Positions 21,493 through 31,711 of a stretch of 64,000 nt of DNA are shown piece by piece (within the stretch, counting starts at the first letter, position 1; each line of letters begins with the position of its first letter). The notes under the pieces are model-generated. The model did not search any database, was not told the origin of the DNA, and saw nothing but the letters and a program-made list of their open reading frames with translations. The stretch is from NCBI GenBank assembly GCA_013373625.1, contig JABXHM010000095.1, forward strand, positions 25,396-89,395. Reading direction: 5' to 3'. The stretch is from Alteromonadaceae bacterium (GTDB lineage Bacteria > Pseudomonadota > Gammaproteobacteria > Enterobacterales > Alteromonadaceae). The position numbers were made by a program, and so were the translations under genes.

Positions 21493-22200
21493 CTAAGCCT
21501 TTTCATAGCGCAACCACTCATGGTCAATATAGCGTTCATGAGGGTAAAAACGATTTTTGTAGTTCATTTTAGCGCACGCGTCTATCTGGTAACCCAGGTA
21601 AAGGTATTCTCGACCTTGCTGATGCGTGTGGTCGATTTGCTGAAGTATCATCCAGGTACCCAGCGAGCTATCGGTATAATCAGGATCAAAAAACGTATAC
21701 ATCGCAGAAAAGCCACTGGTGCCTACCAGGCTATCGATTTTGTCGGTGACGGCCACCGCAATGAGCGTGTCACCATCATACGCTTCGATAAACAGCGGGG
21801 TGTTCCATTCACAGCTTAAAAAACTGATAAACTGGGCTTTGTCAGGCGGATACATGGTGCCATCAGCATGGCGCTGTACTATGTACTTTTCGTAGAGTGG
21901 ATAATACGCCGGGCTTATAGTGTCTGAAGTGGTAGTGCGAAAATGCTTGTTTTTATTAAGCAACCGACGCTGACTGCGGCTTGGCTGAAATTCAGTTACC
22001 GGCACGCGAATTGAGTGGCACGCAGAGCAGTCAGGGCAATGAGGGCGGTAAATTTGCTCGCCACTGCGCCGGAAGCCCGCCTGAATTAATTGCGGGTAAT
22101 TAAATGCCGTTGTATTAGACTCGTCAACATAAACCAGTAACTGCTCTTGCCTGTCAGGTAAATAGCTACAGTTGAATGCTCGGGTAATACCAAATTTCAT
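21493..22200 (-). CDS. bpt: Aspartate/glutamate leucyltransferase (Bpt)
   Basis: 235 residues. A bacterial ATE-like enzyme that attaches Leu to N-terminal Asp or Glu and so converts secondary destabilising residues into ClpS ligands. The cysteine-rich N-domain motif YRPHCPDCSACHSIRVPV and the GNAT-like C-domain (LGTWMILQQIDHTHQQG, YLYLGYQIDACAKMNYK) are present. The start is set at the ATG at 22200, which overlaps the aat stop (ATGA); a TTG at 22209 is also possible. Pairing with aat and clpSA places all known N-degron components in one locus. Confidence 0.95.
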   Translation of the reverse strand: MKFGITRAFNCSYLPDRQEQLLVYVDESNTTAFNYPQLIQAGFRRSGEQIYRPHCPDCSACHSIRVPVTEFQPSRSQRRLLNKNKHFRTTTSDTISPAYYPLYEKYIVQRHADGTMYPPDKAQFISFLSCEWNTPLFIEAYDGDTLIAVAVTDKIDSLVGTSGFSAMYTFFDPDYTDSSLGTWMILQQIDHTHQQGREYLYLGYQIDACAKMNYKNRFYPHERYIDHEWLRYEKA

Positions 22201-22934
22201 AGTGGACAAAGTACATTTGCTTGCCAGGTTCTTGAGTAATCTGAACAGATAAAACCGGCATGATCAAGCGTTTGATTATGTTCACTTAGCCGGGCTATGA
22301 AATCCTCCCGAATGATACTGATTGCACCTAAACTCGACAAATGGTCAGTCGGCATCTGACAATCAATAAAAGCACCATTATTGTGTTGCATATGTTTAAC
22401 TAAAAACGCCAGCGCAAGTTTGGAAGTATTAGGGCGGCAATGAAACATTGACTCGCCACAAAAGACATTACCTACCGCAACACCATACAAGCCGCCAACG
22501 AGTTCGTCGCCATCCCACACTTCAATTGAATGGGCCAGCCCCACATCGTGTAATGCCTGGTATGCGGCAATCATTTCCCTGGTGATCCAGGTTGATGTTT
22601 GTCCGTATTGCAGTCGCGGAATATGGGCGCACTGATCAATGACGTTGGCAAAATCATGGTTAAGCGTTACACGATAACGCTGTTGTCGAATCAGCTTGTT
22701 TAAGCTGCTACTGATATGAAAACCATCCAGTTCAATAATAGCCCGTGGCGTTGGACTCCACCATAATATCGGTTCGCCCTCACTGAACCAGGGGAATATA
22801 CCCTGGGAGTAAGCGGTGAGTAGTCTACCGGGTGATAAATCGGCACCATAAGCAAGCAAGCCATTGGGATCATCTAAGGCATTATGGGTGGGCGGGAAAG
22901 GTGTGTCACTGTCGAGAAATGGCAAGGTTAACAT
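22197..22934 (-). CDS. aat: Leucyl/phenylalanyl-tRNA--protein transferase
   Basis: 245 residues (E. coli 234). It transfers Leu or Phe from tRNA to N-terminal Arg or Lys, making N-degrons for ClpS/ClpAP. Conserved blocks are LLAYGADLSPGRLLTAYSQGIFPWF, WWSPTPRAI, GLAHSIEVW and GESMFH. It overlaps bpt by 4 bp and starts 50 bp after trxB, so trxB-aat-bpt is a likely operon. Confidence 0.97.
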   Translation of the reverse strand: MLTLPFLDSDTPFPPTHNALDDPNGLLAYGADLSPGRLLTAYSQGIFPWFSEGEPILWWSPTPRAIIELDGFHISSSLNKLIRQQRYRVTLNHDFANVIDQCAHIPRLQYGQTSTWITREMIAAYQALHDVGLAHSIEVWDGDELVGGLYGVAVGNVFCGESMFHCRPNTSKLALAFLVKHMQHNNGAFIDCQMPTDHLSSLGAISIIREDFIARLSEHNQTLDHAGFICSDYSRTWQANVLCPL

Positions 22935-22983
22935 GAGTAATACTCAGTTTGACTGGCGGGCCCGTCAGACCCGCCGCAATGAT

Positions 22984-24307
<1,324 letters not shown>

Positions 24308-24754
24308 ATGGCCCAGTCAGTACCCACCATTTTAAAAGATGGTCAGGAATATATGAAAACCTGGCCGTTGCGACGTGAGCTGTATACGTTGTTTCCCGAT
24401 TGCCGGGTTGTTGCCGCTACTCGCTTTGCAGTGCGCTTTATGCCACCTGTTGCCGTGTTGGCTTGTGCGACCATGTTAAATACTTTCGGCACCGATTATT
24501 TACCCCAGGCGTTAGCCGTGGGCGCTTTCTTTTTAAGCATGCCAATGCAGGGGTTGTTGTGGTTGGGTAAACGCTCCAACGAAACCCTGCCACCTCAGCT
24601 ACGCAGCTGGTATCAGGATATTCTCACTAAAATGCGCGCACAGGGGTGTGTGGTGCAAAACCCGCAACACAAGCCACGTTACCGGGAGCTCGCGCGTTTA
24701 TTAAAAACGGCTTTCGAAGATCTTGATAAGGCGTTTACGCAGCAGTGGTTTTAG
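24308..24754 (+). CDS. yfbV: YfbV family (UPF0208/DUF412) membrane protein
   Basis: 148 residues (E. coli YfbV 151). Two closely spaced membrane helices (about residues 42-60 and 68-88) are flanked by cytosolic ends. The N-terminus VPTILKDGQEYMKTWPLRREL is typical of the family. E. coli YfbV has been linked to insulation of the Ter macrodomain; whether that holds here is unknown. GAGG precedes the ATG. It converges on sprT. Confidence 0.9.
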   Translation: MAQSVPTILKDGQEYMKTWPLRRELYTLFPDCRVVAATRFAVRFMPPVAVLACATMLNTFGTDYLPQALAVGAFFLSMPMQGLLWLGKRSNETLPPQLRSWYQDILTKMRAQGCVVQNPQHKPRYRELARLLKTAFEDLDKAFTQQWF

Positions 24755-24893
24755 TACTTTACCAGGCAGACTGGTTTAAGCTATTCCAAGCCTAACAAAA
24801 ACCATTAAAGTGGTGAGTTTTGATTGCTGTTTACATACGGCGAGAAGCCTGACAGATTTTCGCGCAGGTGAAGTTAACGTATTCTGCAGTGGG

Positions 24894-25394
24894 TTAAGGC
24901 GTAACAGCATTGCTGGGTTTTAACAGCTGTTTACATTGCCTGCATTTATATTGCTTCTGACCACGCATCACCGCGTTGTGACGCCTGATACTTAATGCTA
25001 CTGGCCCGCAATCGCACCTGTATTCAGCGGTACGCAAATTTAGCGGCGCTAAATCGAAATCGTGACGCGTTTCTGGTGCGCAATGAAACACATCACGCAT
25101 GACACTTTGCCATTCCTTACCATGCGGCTTTACCCGCCCAAATAACTGGTACACCAATAAGTGACTCACTTCGTGGGGAAGAACATCTTGTATAAATGCG
25201 TCGCGATTGTGAACCAACAATACCGGATTAAGATTAATGCGGTTTTGCTGCAGAAATGCTGTTCCTGCGTGGCGACCGCTGCGCCGGTAGGTGAGTTCAG
25301 GCAGTGGGAAGTTTCGTTTAAAATACGCATTCGCCTCGGCATAAAGTTCACCGAGGCGTAGCGATAATATTGCTTTGTCTGTCGGGTCGATCAA
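24894..25394 (-). CDS. sprT: SprT family zinc metalloprotein
   Basis: 166 residues. A zincin HExxH-type motif reads HEVSH (residues about 76-80) with a further zinc ligand in VKPHGKEW. A C-terminal zinc ribbon has YRCDC and YKCRQC. The function in E. coli is unclear; the family is related to the SprT domain of eukaryotic Spartan. The only plausible start is TTG at 25394, which overlaps the sppA stop as TTGA, so translation is probably coupled to sppA. The family N-terminus would be lost with any internal start, because no further Met occurs in the first 100 residues. Confidence 0.85.
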   Translation of the reverse strand: MIDPTDKAILSLRLGELYAEANAYFKRNFPLPELTYRRSGRHAGTAFLQQNRINLNPVLLVHNRDAFIQDVLPHEVSHLLVYQLFGRVKPHGKEWQSVMRDVFHCAPETRHDFDLAPLNLRTAEYRCDCGPVALSIRRHNAVMRGQKQYKCRQCKQLLKPSNAVTP

Positions 25395-27265
25395 CGGCTA
25401 TCAACAACTCTGCAGGTTAAGCAAAGGGTATACATATGCTGTGGATCGTTAAACGACGCCAGCATGTCTACCTGTGACATAGTCTCACGCATAATGTCTG
25501 CCAGCATGCCATTGGGCTGAGCAATGTTCATTTTAATCGCGTAAATAACTGCCTGACCGAAGAACTCTCTCCAGAACTGCTCTTTAGGGCTAAGTTTGCG
25601 GGTGACATAAACCGTATTGTAATTTTCAACTTCGGCGAGTTCTGCTGCGGCGACTACGGCGTCGTCCAGGGTACCCAAAGCATCTACCAGGCCCAATTCC
25701 AGCGCATCGGTACCAATCCATACTCGCCCCTGGGCAACTTCATCCACGGCATCAACACTCATGTCTCGCTCGTAGGCTACGAGTGTCAGAAACTCCTGAT
25801 ATTTGCTCTCGATACTGCGTTGTATAATTTTACCGTAAAGTGGGTCAAGCCCTCTCAGCGGTGAAAACCCTGCCATTTCTGTTGTACTGACACCGTCTGT
25901 ATCAATGCCCAAATAATCAGCCGTATTCTCAAAAGTGGGCAGTGTTGCAAATACCCCTATCGAACCTGTAATTGTACTGGGGCTGGCAAAGATTTTATCG
26001 GCGCTGGCTGAAATCCAATAACCTCCCGACGCTGCGTAAGTGTTCATGGAAGCTACAACGGGTTTACCGGCCTGGCGTAAATTGAGCACTTCCTGACGTA
26101 TGATTTCTGACGCCGATGCGCTGCCGCCAGGCGAGTCAACCTGAAGTACTACCGCTTTCACTGAATCATCCAGGCGTGCCTGACGCAACAGCGCAGCAGT
26201 GGTGTTGCCACCAATGTTACCAGCTGTTTGCTCACCATCCATGATGGTGCCTTTTGCTACCACAACAGCAACCTTGTCACCCGGAGGCTCTGCGAGCGGC
26301 ATTGGCGGGTTGATGACATTGTTATAATCGCGGTAAGAGGTGTATTTAAAGCCCAGACGGTTATCCTCTGAGCCAACCATATCAATAATTTCCTGGCGGA
26401 CTTCTTCGCGGGTTTTTATCGCATCTACCCAGCCTTTCTGGATCGCATACTGGGCTGAGTCGCCACCGGCTTGTTCAAAGTTGGCCAGCATGACATCGAG
26501 ATCTTCATCAAAATTATTGATATCGACACCCCGAGCCGCAGCGACATCGGTTTTATACTGTTGCCAATACTGATTTAACCAACGTAAGTTCATTTCTTTT
26601 GCAGCGTCTGACATGTCTTCACGGATAAATGGCTCGACAGCCGATTTAAAGGTACCCACTCTGAAGATGTGCATATTGACTTTTAGTTTTTCGAGTGCCC
26701 GTTTAAGGTAAACACTATAGCTCGCATAGCCATCTATCGATACGCCGCCGACCGGGTTTAAATAAATATTATCGGCGTGAGCTGCAATGTAATATTGCGA
26801 CTGTGTATAGTAATCGCCAATCGCGATGACGGGTTTTTCGGAAGTTTTGAAGTCGTCAATGGCGTCGGCAACCGTACGAAGCTTGTTTAAACCACCGCCG
26901 CGTAACCCTTGTAAATTGAGGATAACCGCTTTAATACGTTTGTCAGCCTTGGCATTTTCAAGCACCTTGACCACGTCTTGTACAAGCACTTCGGGATTTT
27001 CCGGCTGCTCGTTAAAGGCTTCCTGGATAAACTCTGAAATCGGGTCTACGGCCGTTTTCTGAATGACAAGCGTACCATTTAAGGATAGTACCAGCGCACT
27101 TTCAGGGGTCACTTTTGGGGCAGCTTCATCCTGGCTGGCGATCACAATAATGCCGATAAAAATGACTAAAAACACCACGTTAAAAAATAACTTTCGACAA
27201 AAATTGAGTGCAGTCCACAACCCAATAAACAGTGATTTAGTCCAACTTCTACTTTTTTCAGCCAT
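25391..27265 (-). CDS. sppA: Signal peptide peptidase SppA, 67K type
   Basis: 624 residues (E. coli 618). A membrane-anchored S49 protease that degrades cleaved signal peptides at the periplasmic face of the inner membrane. An N-terminal helix lies at about residues 20-43. Two S49 repeats follow. The catalytic lysine is in GTFKSAVEPFIREDMS of the N-repeat, and the nucleophile serine in the C-repeat segment SPSTITGSIGVF, after AASGGYWIS. The last codons overlap the sprT start. In E. coli a YdjA-type nitroreductase gene is also close to sppA, as here. Confidence 0.96.
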   Translation of the reverse strand: MAEKSRSWTKSLFIGLWTALNFCRKLFFNVVFLVIFIGIIVIASQDEAAPKVTPESALVLSLNGTLVIQKTAVDPISEFIQEAFNEQPENPEVLVQDVVKVLENAKADKRIKAVILNLQGLRGGGLNKLRTVADAIDDFKTSEKPVIAIGDYYTQSQYYIAAHADNIYLNPVGGVSIDGYASYSVYLKRALEKLKVNMHIFRVGTFKSAVEPFIREDMSDAAKEMNLRWLNQYWQQYKTDVAAARGVDINNFDEDLDVMLANFEQAGGDSAQYAIQKGWVDAIKTREEVRQEIIDMVGSEDNRLGFKYTSYRDYNNVINPPMPLAEPPGDKVAVVVAKGTIMDGEQTAGNIGGNTTAALLRQARLDDSVKAVVLQVDSPGGSASASEIIRQEVLNLRQAGKPVVASMNTYAASGGYWISASADKIFASPSTITGSIGVFATLPTFENTADYLGIDTDGVSTTEMAGFSPLRGLDPLYGKIIQRSIESKYQEFLTLVAYERDMSVDAVDEVAQGRVWIGTDALELGLVDALGTLDDAVVAAAELAEVENYNTVYVTRKLSPKEQFWREFFGQAVIYAIKMNIAQPNGMLADIMRETMSQVDMLASFNDPQHMYTLCLTCRVVDSR

Positions 27266-27350
27266 ACCTACAACTTACCTATATTAGTATTCCCCGCTAT
27301 TGTTAACTAATCGGCAAGTTATCGCGAGTTAATTTTGTAATGAAATGTTA

Positions 27351-27536
27351 TTACTGCTGTCTATCAGGTTGCTTAGCGCCAGTTTTAGCTGACTCGTCGT
27401 CATTTAACCAATATTGTAGTAATTGTGCGATGGCCTTGTGCTGTTCGTCAGATAACGTCATGAGCAGCTTCGCCTGCCTCTCGCGATAGTGAACTTTACG
27501 CTGACCACGTTGCATTAATTGACTAAAACGGCTCAT
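27351..27536 (-). CDS. Small basic hypothetical protein
   Basis: 61 residues, charged, helical and soluble (MSRFSQLMQRGQRKVHYRER at the N-terminus). I do not recognise a named family. The start at 27536 is chosen because the upstream in-frame extension to 27749 runs antisense through the start of the DoxX-like gene and has no protein-like character. It lies 85 bp upstream of sppA on the same strand and diverges from the DoxX-like gene. Confidence 0.5.
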   Translation of the reverse strand: MSRFSQLMQRGQRKVHYRERQAKLLMTLSDEQHKAIAQLLQYWLNDDESAKTGAKQPDRQQ

Positions 27537-27603
27537 GAATATGAAAGTATTTGTGGGTTTGTTCGTTCTATCACTGTAAACGTATATTAAAAGGTTAACA
27601 ACA

Positions 27604-28239
27604 ATGGTTACACTGGTCCTCAGGTTGAATAGTATTTTTGACCGTATAGCAGACGCGTGGAGCAGTATTGCGTTATTGTTGTTGAGGCTGTATCTGACAC
27701 CCGTTCTGGCGCAAGCAGGATGGCAAAAATTAAACAACCTCGACAGCACCGCTGATTGGTTTGGGAATACCGATTATGGTTTAGGCTTGCCTTTCCCGTT
27801 GGTTATGGCCATATTGGCCGCTGTAACTGAGTTTGTTGGCGCCTGGTTATTGCTGTTTGGTCTGGGTACACGTTTAGTTGCGATACCGATGATGATCACT
27901 ATGCTGGTTGCCATATTTGCGGTGCACTGGGATAACGGTTGGTTGGCCATTGCGGACGCTAACAGTTGGTTGGCAGATGGCACTTTATTGCTCAATGAGT
28001 CAGTCATGGCGGCACCGGAAAAACTGGCCGCTGCCACGTCATTATTGACCGAGTACGGCCATATAGATTGGCTGACATCCAGTGGCAGTTTTGTTGTGCT
28101 TAATAACGGAATTGAATTTGCTGCCACCTATTTCGTGATGTTGCTTGTGTTGTTTTGTTTCGGTGGTGGACGTTATGTCAGCATCGACTATTATCTGCTT
28201 CAATGGTTGAAGAATGGCGCAGCAAACAACGATACATAA
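27604..28239 (+). CDS. DoxX family membrane protein
   Basis: 211 residues with about four membrane helices (residues ~20-40, 58-80, 84-106, 170-190). The N-terminal RLYLTPVLAQAGWQKL and ILAAVTEFVGAWLLLFGLGTR are typical of the DoxX/DoxD quinone-linked family. The first hydrophilic loop contains conserved aromatic residues. An insertion between helices 3 and 4 (about residues 110-165) lengthens it relative to the 130-150-residue DoxX proteins. AAAGG precedes the ATG. The nitroreductase gene begins 78 bp downstream; a redox connection is possible but unproven. Confidence 0.8.
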   Translation: MVTLVLRLNSIFDRIADAWSSIALLLLRLYLTPVLAQAGWQKLNNLDSTADWFGNTDYGLGLPFPLVMAILAAVTEFVGAWLLLFGLGTRLVAIPMMITMLVAIFAVHWDNGWLAIADANSWLADGTLLLNESVMAAPEKLAAATSLLTEYGHIDWLTSSGSFVVLNNGIEFAATYFVMLLVLFCFGGGRYVSIDYYLLQWLKNGAANNDT

Positions 28240-28317
28240 AAAACAGTAAAGTCTCTTGCCATAAGGGTGGTCTTTTTGTGAATCTGTGCGTAAATTAGCA
28301 GCAAAGAGGAGAGCTTT

Positions 28318-28869
28318 ATGGATGCACTGGATTTACTGATCAATCGTCACTCACAACCCCGGTTAACGTCACCAGCCCCCAGCGGTGAGGTACTGGATAA
28401 CATCAAGCTGGCGGCGCTGCGAGCGCCTGATCACGGCGCACTCAAACCGTGGCGCTTCTTGATTTGTCAGGGCAAAGGCCTGGATAAGCTTGGCAGCTTA
28501 TTTGAGCAGTCGGCAATTGATAACGACAAGCCTGAGCGTGTCATTGAGCGCGCTCCCCAGTTACCCACTCGCGCCCCCATGATTATCGTGATCACCACAC
28601 GTTACCAGGAGCATGAGAAGGTGCCCGCCATTGAACAATTTGCTTCTGCCAGTTGCGCAGCAATGGCGATGCAAATGGCGGCGGCCGCGCAAGGTTTTCA
28701 AGGTATGTGGCGCACGGGTGAATACGCGCATTGTGATATTGTAAAGAAAGGCTTAGGGGTTGCCCCCGAAGATGAAATTGTCGGCTTTTTATATCTTGGT
28801 ACTCCCGCACAGGCGTCTGGTGCCAAGCCAGCACCTTCAGCGGATGACTATTTCTCGGTATGGGAATAG
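28318..28869 (+). CDS. ydjA: YdjA-type nitroreductase family protein
   Basis: 183 residues, the same length as E. coli YdjA, with the matching N-terminus MDALDLLINRHSQPRLTSPA. A minimal FMN-dependent NAD(P)H oxidoreductase. FMN-contact motifs include RAPDHGALKPWRF and the C-terminal FLYLGTPAQ. The physiological substrate is unknown. AGAGGAGAG is an excellent RBS. In E. coli the gene sits beside sppA and selD; here sppA is about 1 kb away. Confidence 0.9.
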   Translation: MDALDLLINRHSQPRLTSPAPSGEVLDNIKLAALRAPDHGALKPWRFLICQGKGLDKLGSLFEQSAIDNDKPERVIERAPQLPTRAPMIIVITTRYQEHEKVPAIEQFASASCAAMAMQMAAAAQGFQGMWRTGEYAHCDIVKKGLGVAPEDEIVGFLYLGTPAQASGAKPAPSADDYFSVWE

Positions 28870-29193
28870 CAAAGTGGCGTATTGATCACTACTGAAGTTA
28901 AACTGTGTATATTGTGGGCAAGGCGGCCCCCATGCAACAACCGCATGAATGGATGCCAGCGACGCTTTTGCGTTATGCACTGGAAACACAGGGTGTAATC
29001 CTGCTGGAATGGGCGCGCAACCGTGTTTGGCTGTTTTGCGAACCTGCTCTATGCAGGAATGAGATAATTTACAACGTTGAATCACTGGCGAATACTCGAT
29101 GTTGAGGTGACAGATTATTGCCGGAAAATAAGGGAGTGCGCTGTGTTGGCGCAACCACCCGGGCTTAATTTACTTCAATGGGGGAGCAAAGCC
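28870..29193. other. Intergenic region, possible interspersed repeat
   Basis: About 320 bp between ydjA and the DUF2306 gene. Short ORFs on both strands (28905-29105 plus, 28837-29154 minus) do not look like proteins. The stretch about 28915-29065, with repeated GC-rich words, looks like a dispersed intergenic element rather than a leader; this is impression only. Confidence 0.3.
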
Positions 29194-29694
29194 ATGATTG
29201 ATCTTTCAAACTGGATTCATTCCACTGTGGGCGGCGTACATGTTTTCGCCTCGTTTACTGGCCTGGCTGCAGGAGCCTGGGTGATTATCGGTAAAAAAGG
29301 GACAAAACTGCATAAATATACTGGCTACGCATTTGTGACATCGTTACTCCTGGTAAACGTCTCTGCGATGTTTATTTATGATTTTAATCAGGGTAGCCCC
29401 AGCGTTTTCCATTTATTGGTGCCCGTGTCGTTGTTCTTTTTAGCATTTGGCATGTATCCAATGCTTTTTGGTAAAAAGCCACGAGCACTTAATCGGCATA
29501 TCATTGGAATGAGTGCTGCGGTGTATGGGCTCTATGCAGCGGGGGCAACAGAATATTTTGTGCGGGAAATAGCACAGGGCCTTAGTCCTAGCCAGTTAAT
29601 TTTATATTCGTTTCTGATTTCAGTGCCCTTCGCTGTGGCGATAACGGTGAGCATTATTTACTTTCAAAAGAAATTCAAAAACAGGTTGGGGTAA
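29194..29694 (+). CDS. DUF2306-like integral membrane protein
   Basis: 166 residues with about four to five membrane helices. The conserved features are HSTVGGVHVFASFTGLAAGA near the N-terminus, GTKLHKYTGYAFV (residues ~40-52) and LNRHIIGMSAAVYGLYAAG. Histidines at helix ends resemble the DUF2306 family, possibly a haem- or metal-binding membrane protein. The start at 29194 is preceded by GGGGAG; the longer ORF from 29077 has an unlikely N-terminal extension. A shared hairpin terminator separates it from pykA. Confidence 0.75.
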   Translation: MIDLSNWIHSTVGGVHVFASFTGLAAGAWVIIGKKGTKLHKYTGYAFVTSLLLVNVSAMFIYDFNQGSPSVFHLLVPVSLFFLAFGMYPMLFGKKPRALNRHIIGMSAAVYGLYAAGATEYFVREIAQGLSPSQLILYSFLISVPFAVAITVSIIYFQKKFKNRLG

Positions 29695-29734
29695 TATACC
29701 AGCCGGATGCAACGGATCATTTTCTCACACACCA

Positions 29735-29773
29735 TTAAAAATGCCGGATAACACAGACGTGTTTCCGGCATTT
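29735..29773 (-). terminator. Terminator between the DUF2306 gene and pykA
   Basis: AAATGCCGGA and TCCGGCATTT enclose an inner AACAC-agac-GTGTT stem with one bulge. On the minus strand the hairpin is followed by TTTTTAA, so it mainly terminates pykA. It may also act on the convergent plus-strand gene. Confidence 0.8.
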
Positions 29774-29794
29774 AAAAAGCGCTTTACAGAGTTA

Positions 29795-31231
29795 TTAATC
29801 TACCACAATAATTTTGATTGCATCGGAGGCGCCGATGGTTTCCATGCGATCACCGTGGGTTAGAATAATGATGTCGCCAGGCTCAGCAAGTTTATGTGAT
29901 TTAACCAGCGCGACAACGTCTTTACGAAGTTCACCCGGCGCACTTTTACTTGAGTCAAAGTGCAACGGCTTAACATTACGGTACAATGCCATCGCATTAA
30001 GGGTATTAATGTGACGTGACAATGCCAGAATCGGTAAGCGGGTGGTCATGCGTGACATTAAACGTGGCGTACTGCCACTTTCTGTCAGGCCTACAATCGC
30101 TTTCACACCGGGAAGGTGGTTGGCCGCATAGACTGCTGACATCGCGATAGTTTCGCTAACAGAGCCAAACATTTCATCCATACGGTGTTTGGATATTTTA
30201 ACACTGGAATGCGTTTCCGCACCTTCACAAACACGCGCCATTGCTTTGACCGTTTCTACCGGGAAGCTACCTGCAGCAGTTTCGGCAGAAAGCATTACGG
30301 CGTCGGTACCATCTAATACGGCATTCGCCACATCCATCACTTCAGCGCGGGTCGGCATTGGGCTTTCAATCATCGACTCCATCATTTGCGTGGCAGTGAT
30401 GACGACTTTATTTAACTGGCGAGAGCGGGCAATCAGCTTTTTCTGTACGCCTACCAATTCAGCATCGCCAATTTCCACGCCGAGATCGCCTCGCGCTACC
30501 ATTACAGCATCTGATGCACGAATCACATCATCAATGGCTTCATCGCTAGCCACTGCTTCGGCACGCTCAACTTTTGCACAAATCATGGCCTTACAACCAG
30601 CAGCTTCTGCCAGCTCCCGGGCGTAATCAAGATCGGCACCACTGCGTGGGAACGAAACCGCTAAATAATCAACCCCGATTTCAGCTGCAGTCAGAATGTC
30701 TTTTTTATCTTTCTCGGTAAGGGCTTCAGCCGATAAGCCACCGCCCAAACGGTTAATACCTTTGTTGTTTGATAATTTACCACCAACAGTAACAACAGTA
30801 TGCACTTTGCGACCTTCAACACTGGTCACCTCAAGTTGAATACGACCATCGTCGAGTAACAAAATATCGCCCTTGCTGACATCGTCAGGCAACGCTTTAT
30901 AGTCAATACCAACCTGCTGTTCGTTACCGGCATCGCGGTCGAGCTCAGCATCAAGGATAAACGGGTCACCAATAGTGAGATTGACTTTGTCATTGGCAAA
31001 TCGTGACACCCGAATTTTAGGGCCTTGCAAATCACCCAGAATAGCAACGTACTTACCCAGCTTTTTGGCTGCGGCACGAACGCGTTGAGCACGTTCAATG
31101 TGGTCTTGTGCCTGACCGTGTGAAAAGTTCATTCGTACAACATTTGCACCAGCCGCTATAATGGCTTCGATCATTTCTTGCGTGTCTGTAGCGGGGCCTA
31201 GCGTAGCCAGAATTTTCGTTCTTCTCGTCAT
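29795..31231 (-). CDS. pykA: Pyruvate kinase (PykA type)
   Basis: 478 residues (E. coli PykA 480). It converts PEP and ADP to pyruvate and ATP. The N-terminus [20 protein letters not shown], the substrate motif [13 protein letters not shown] and the PK signature around [12 protein letters not shown] / [12 protein letters not shown] are present. The ARGDLG and ATQMMESMI blocks are intact. PykA-like features and proximity to hexR and zwf match the E. coli neighbourhood zwf-hexR-pykA. A HexR-like box lies about 70 bp upstream. Confidence 0.97.
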   Translation of the reverse strand: MTRRTKILATLGPATDTQEMIEAIIAAGANVVRMNFSHGQAQDHIERAQRVRAAAKKLGKYVAILGDLQGPKIRVSRFANDKVNLTIGDPFILDAELDRDAGNEQQVGIDYKALPDDVSKGDILLLDDGRIQLEVTSVEGRKVHTVVTVGGKLSNNKGINRLGGGLSAEALTEKDKKDILTAAEIGVDYLAVSFPRSGADLDYARELAEAAGCKAMICAKVERAEAVASDEAIDDVIRASDAVMVARGDLGVEIGDAELVGVQKKLIARSRQLNKVVITATQMMESMIESPMPTRAEVMDVANAVLDGTDAVMLSAETAAGSFPVETVKAMARVCEGAETHSSVKISKHRMDEMFGSVSETIAMSAVYAANHLPGVKAIVGLTESGSTPRLMSRMTTRLPILALSRHINTLNAMALYRNVKPLHFDSSKSAPGELRKDVVALVKSHKLAEPGDIIILTHGDRMETIGASDAIKIIVVD

Positions 31232-31711
31232 GTGTGTTATCGCTTGTTAATTGTTAAAGTGGGACAACCCGTGATTTAAGTATAGCTGAAAATCTATTTC
31301 GTAATTTAATTACAAAATACTAGACGAATTTGACCAAATTGTGAATGGTTGATTAAAGATTCTTTATTAATTAATCAAATACTAACTATCAGCATAGTAA
31401 AAACAGCCAACAGTTGCCAGTGAGCATTCGCTCGGGCAAGTCTGTCACATCGCGTCTATTCAACATTGGTAACACGCCGCATCGTTGATGCATAAGAGGT
31501 GACACGCTCGCTGTTATTGATAGTGAATTTGCCATCTGCTTTGCATTCAGAAGCACTAACTGTTAACTGAAGTACACAGTGGTTATTCAGGCAATCGTGG
31601 AGGAAAATGGCTGTCCAACATTGTCTTATCCTCGTCTGACAATTGTATTACAAATACAGGTTTTTGGCCAGTCGTGCTGGCAGCCATTGACAAAAATGCT
31701 GGCAGATAACC
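31232..31711. other. Intergenic region between hexR and pykA
   Basis: About 480 bp. It contains the pykA HexR box and promoter near 31280-31314. A further TGTATT-aca-AATACA inverted repeat at 31644-31658, just past hexR, may be coincidental. No gene is supported. Confidence 0.5.
31300..31314 (-). promoter_or_regulatory. HexR-like operator upstream of pykA
   Basis: CGTAATTTAATTACA differs by one base from the palindromic HexR consensus TGTAATTWAATTACA as I recall it. On the minus strand it sits where a -35 would be relative to a -10-like TATACT (31284-31279), so binding would repress pykA. Confidence 0.75.

Noticed and set aside
28837..29154. 105-residue minus-strand ORF after ydjA
   Set aside because: Low-complexity look, no start signals; explained better by a GC-rich intergenic element.
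31644..31658. TGTATT-aca-AATACA palindrome as a further HexR site
   Set aside because: Arms differ from the HexR half-site and it lies immediately downstream of hexR, far from the pykA promoter.
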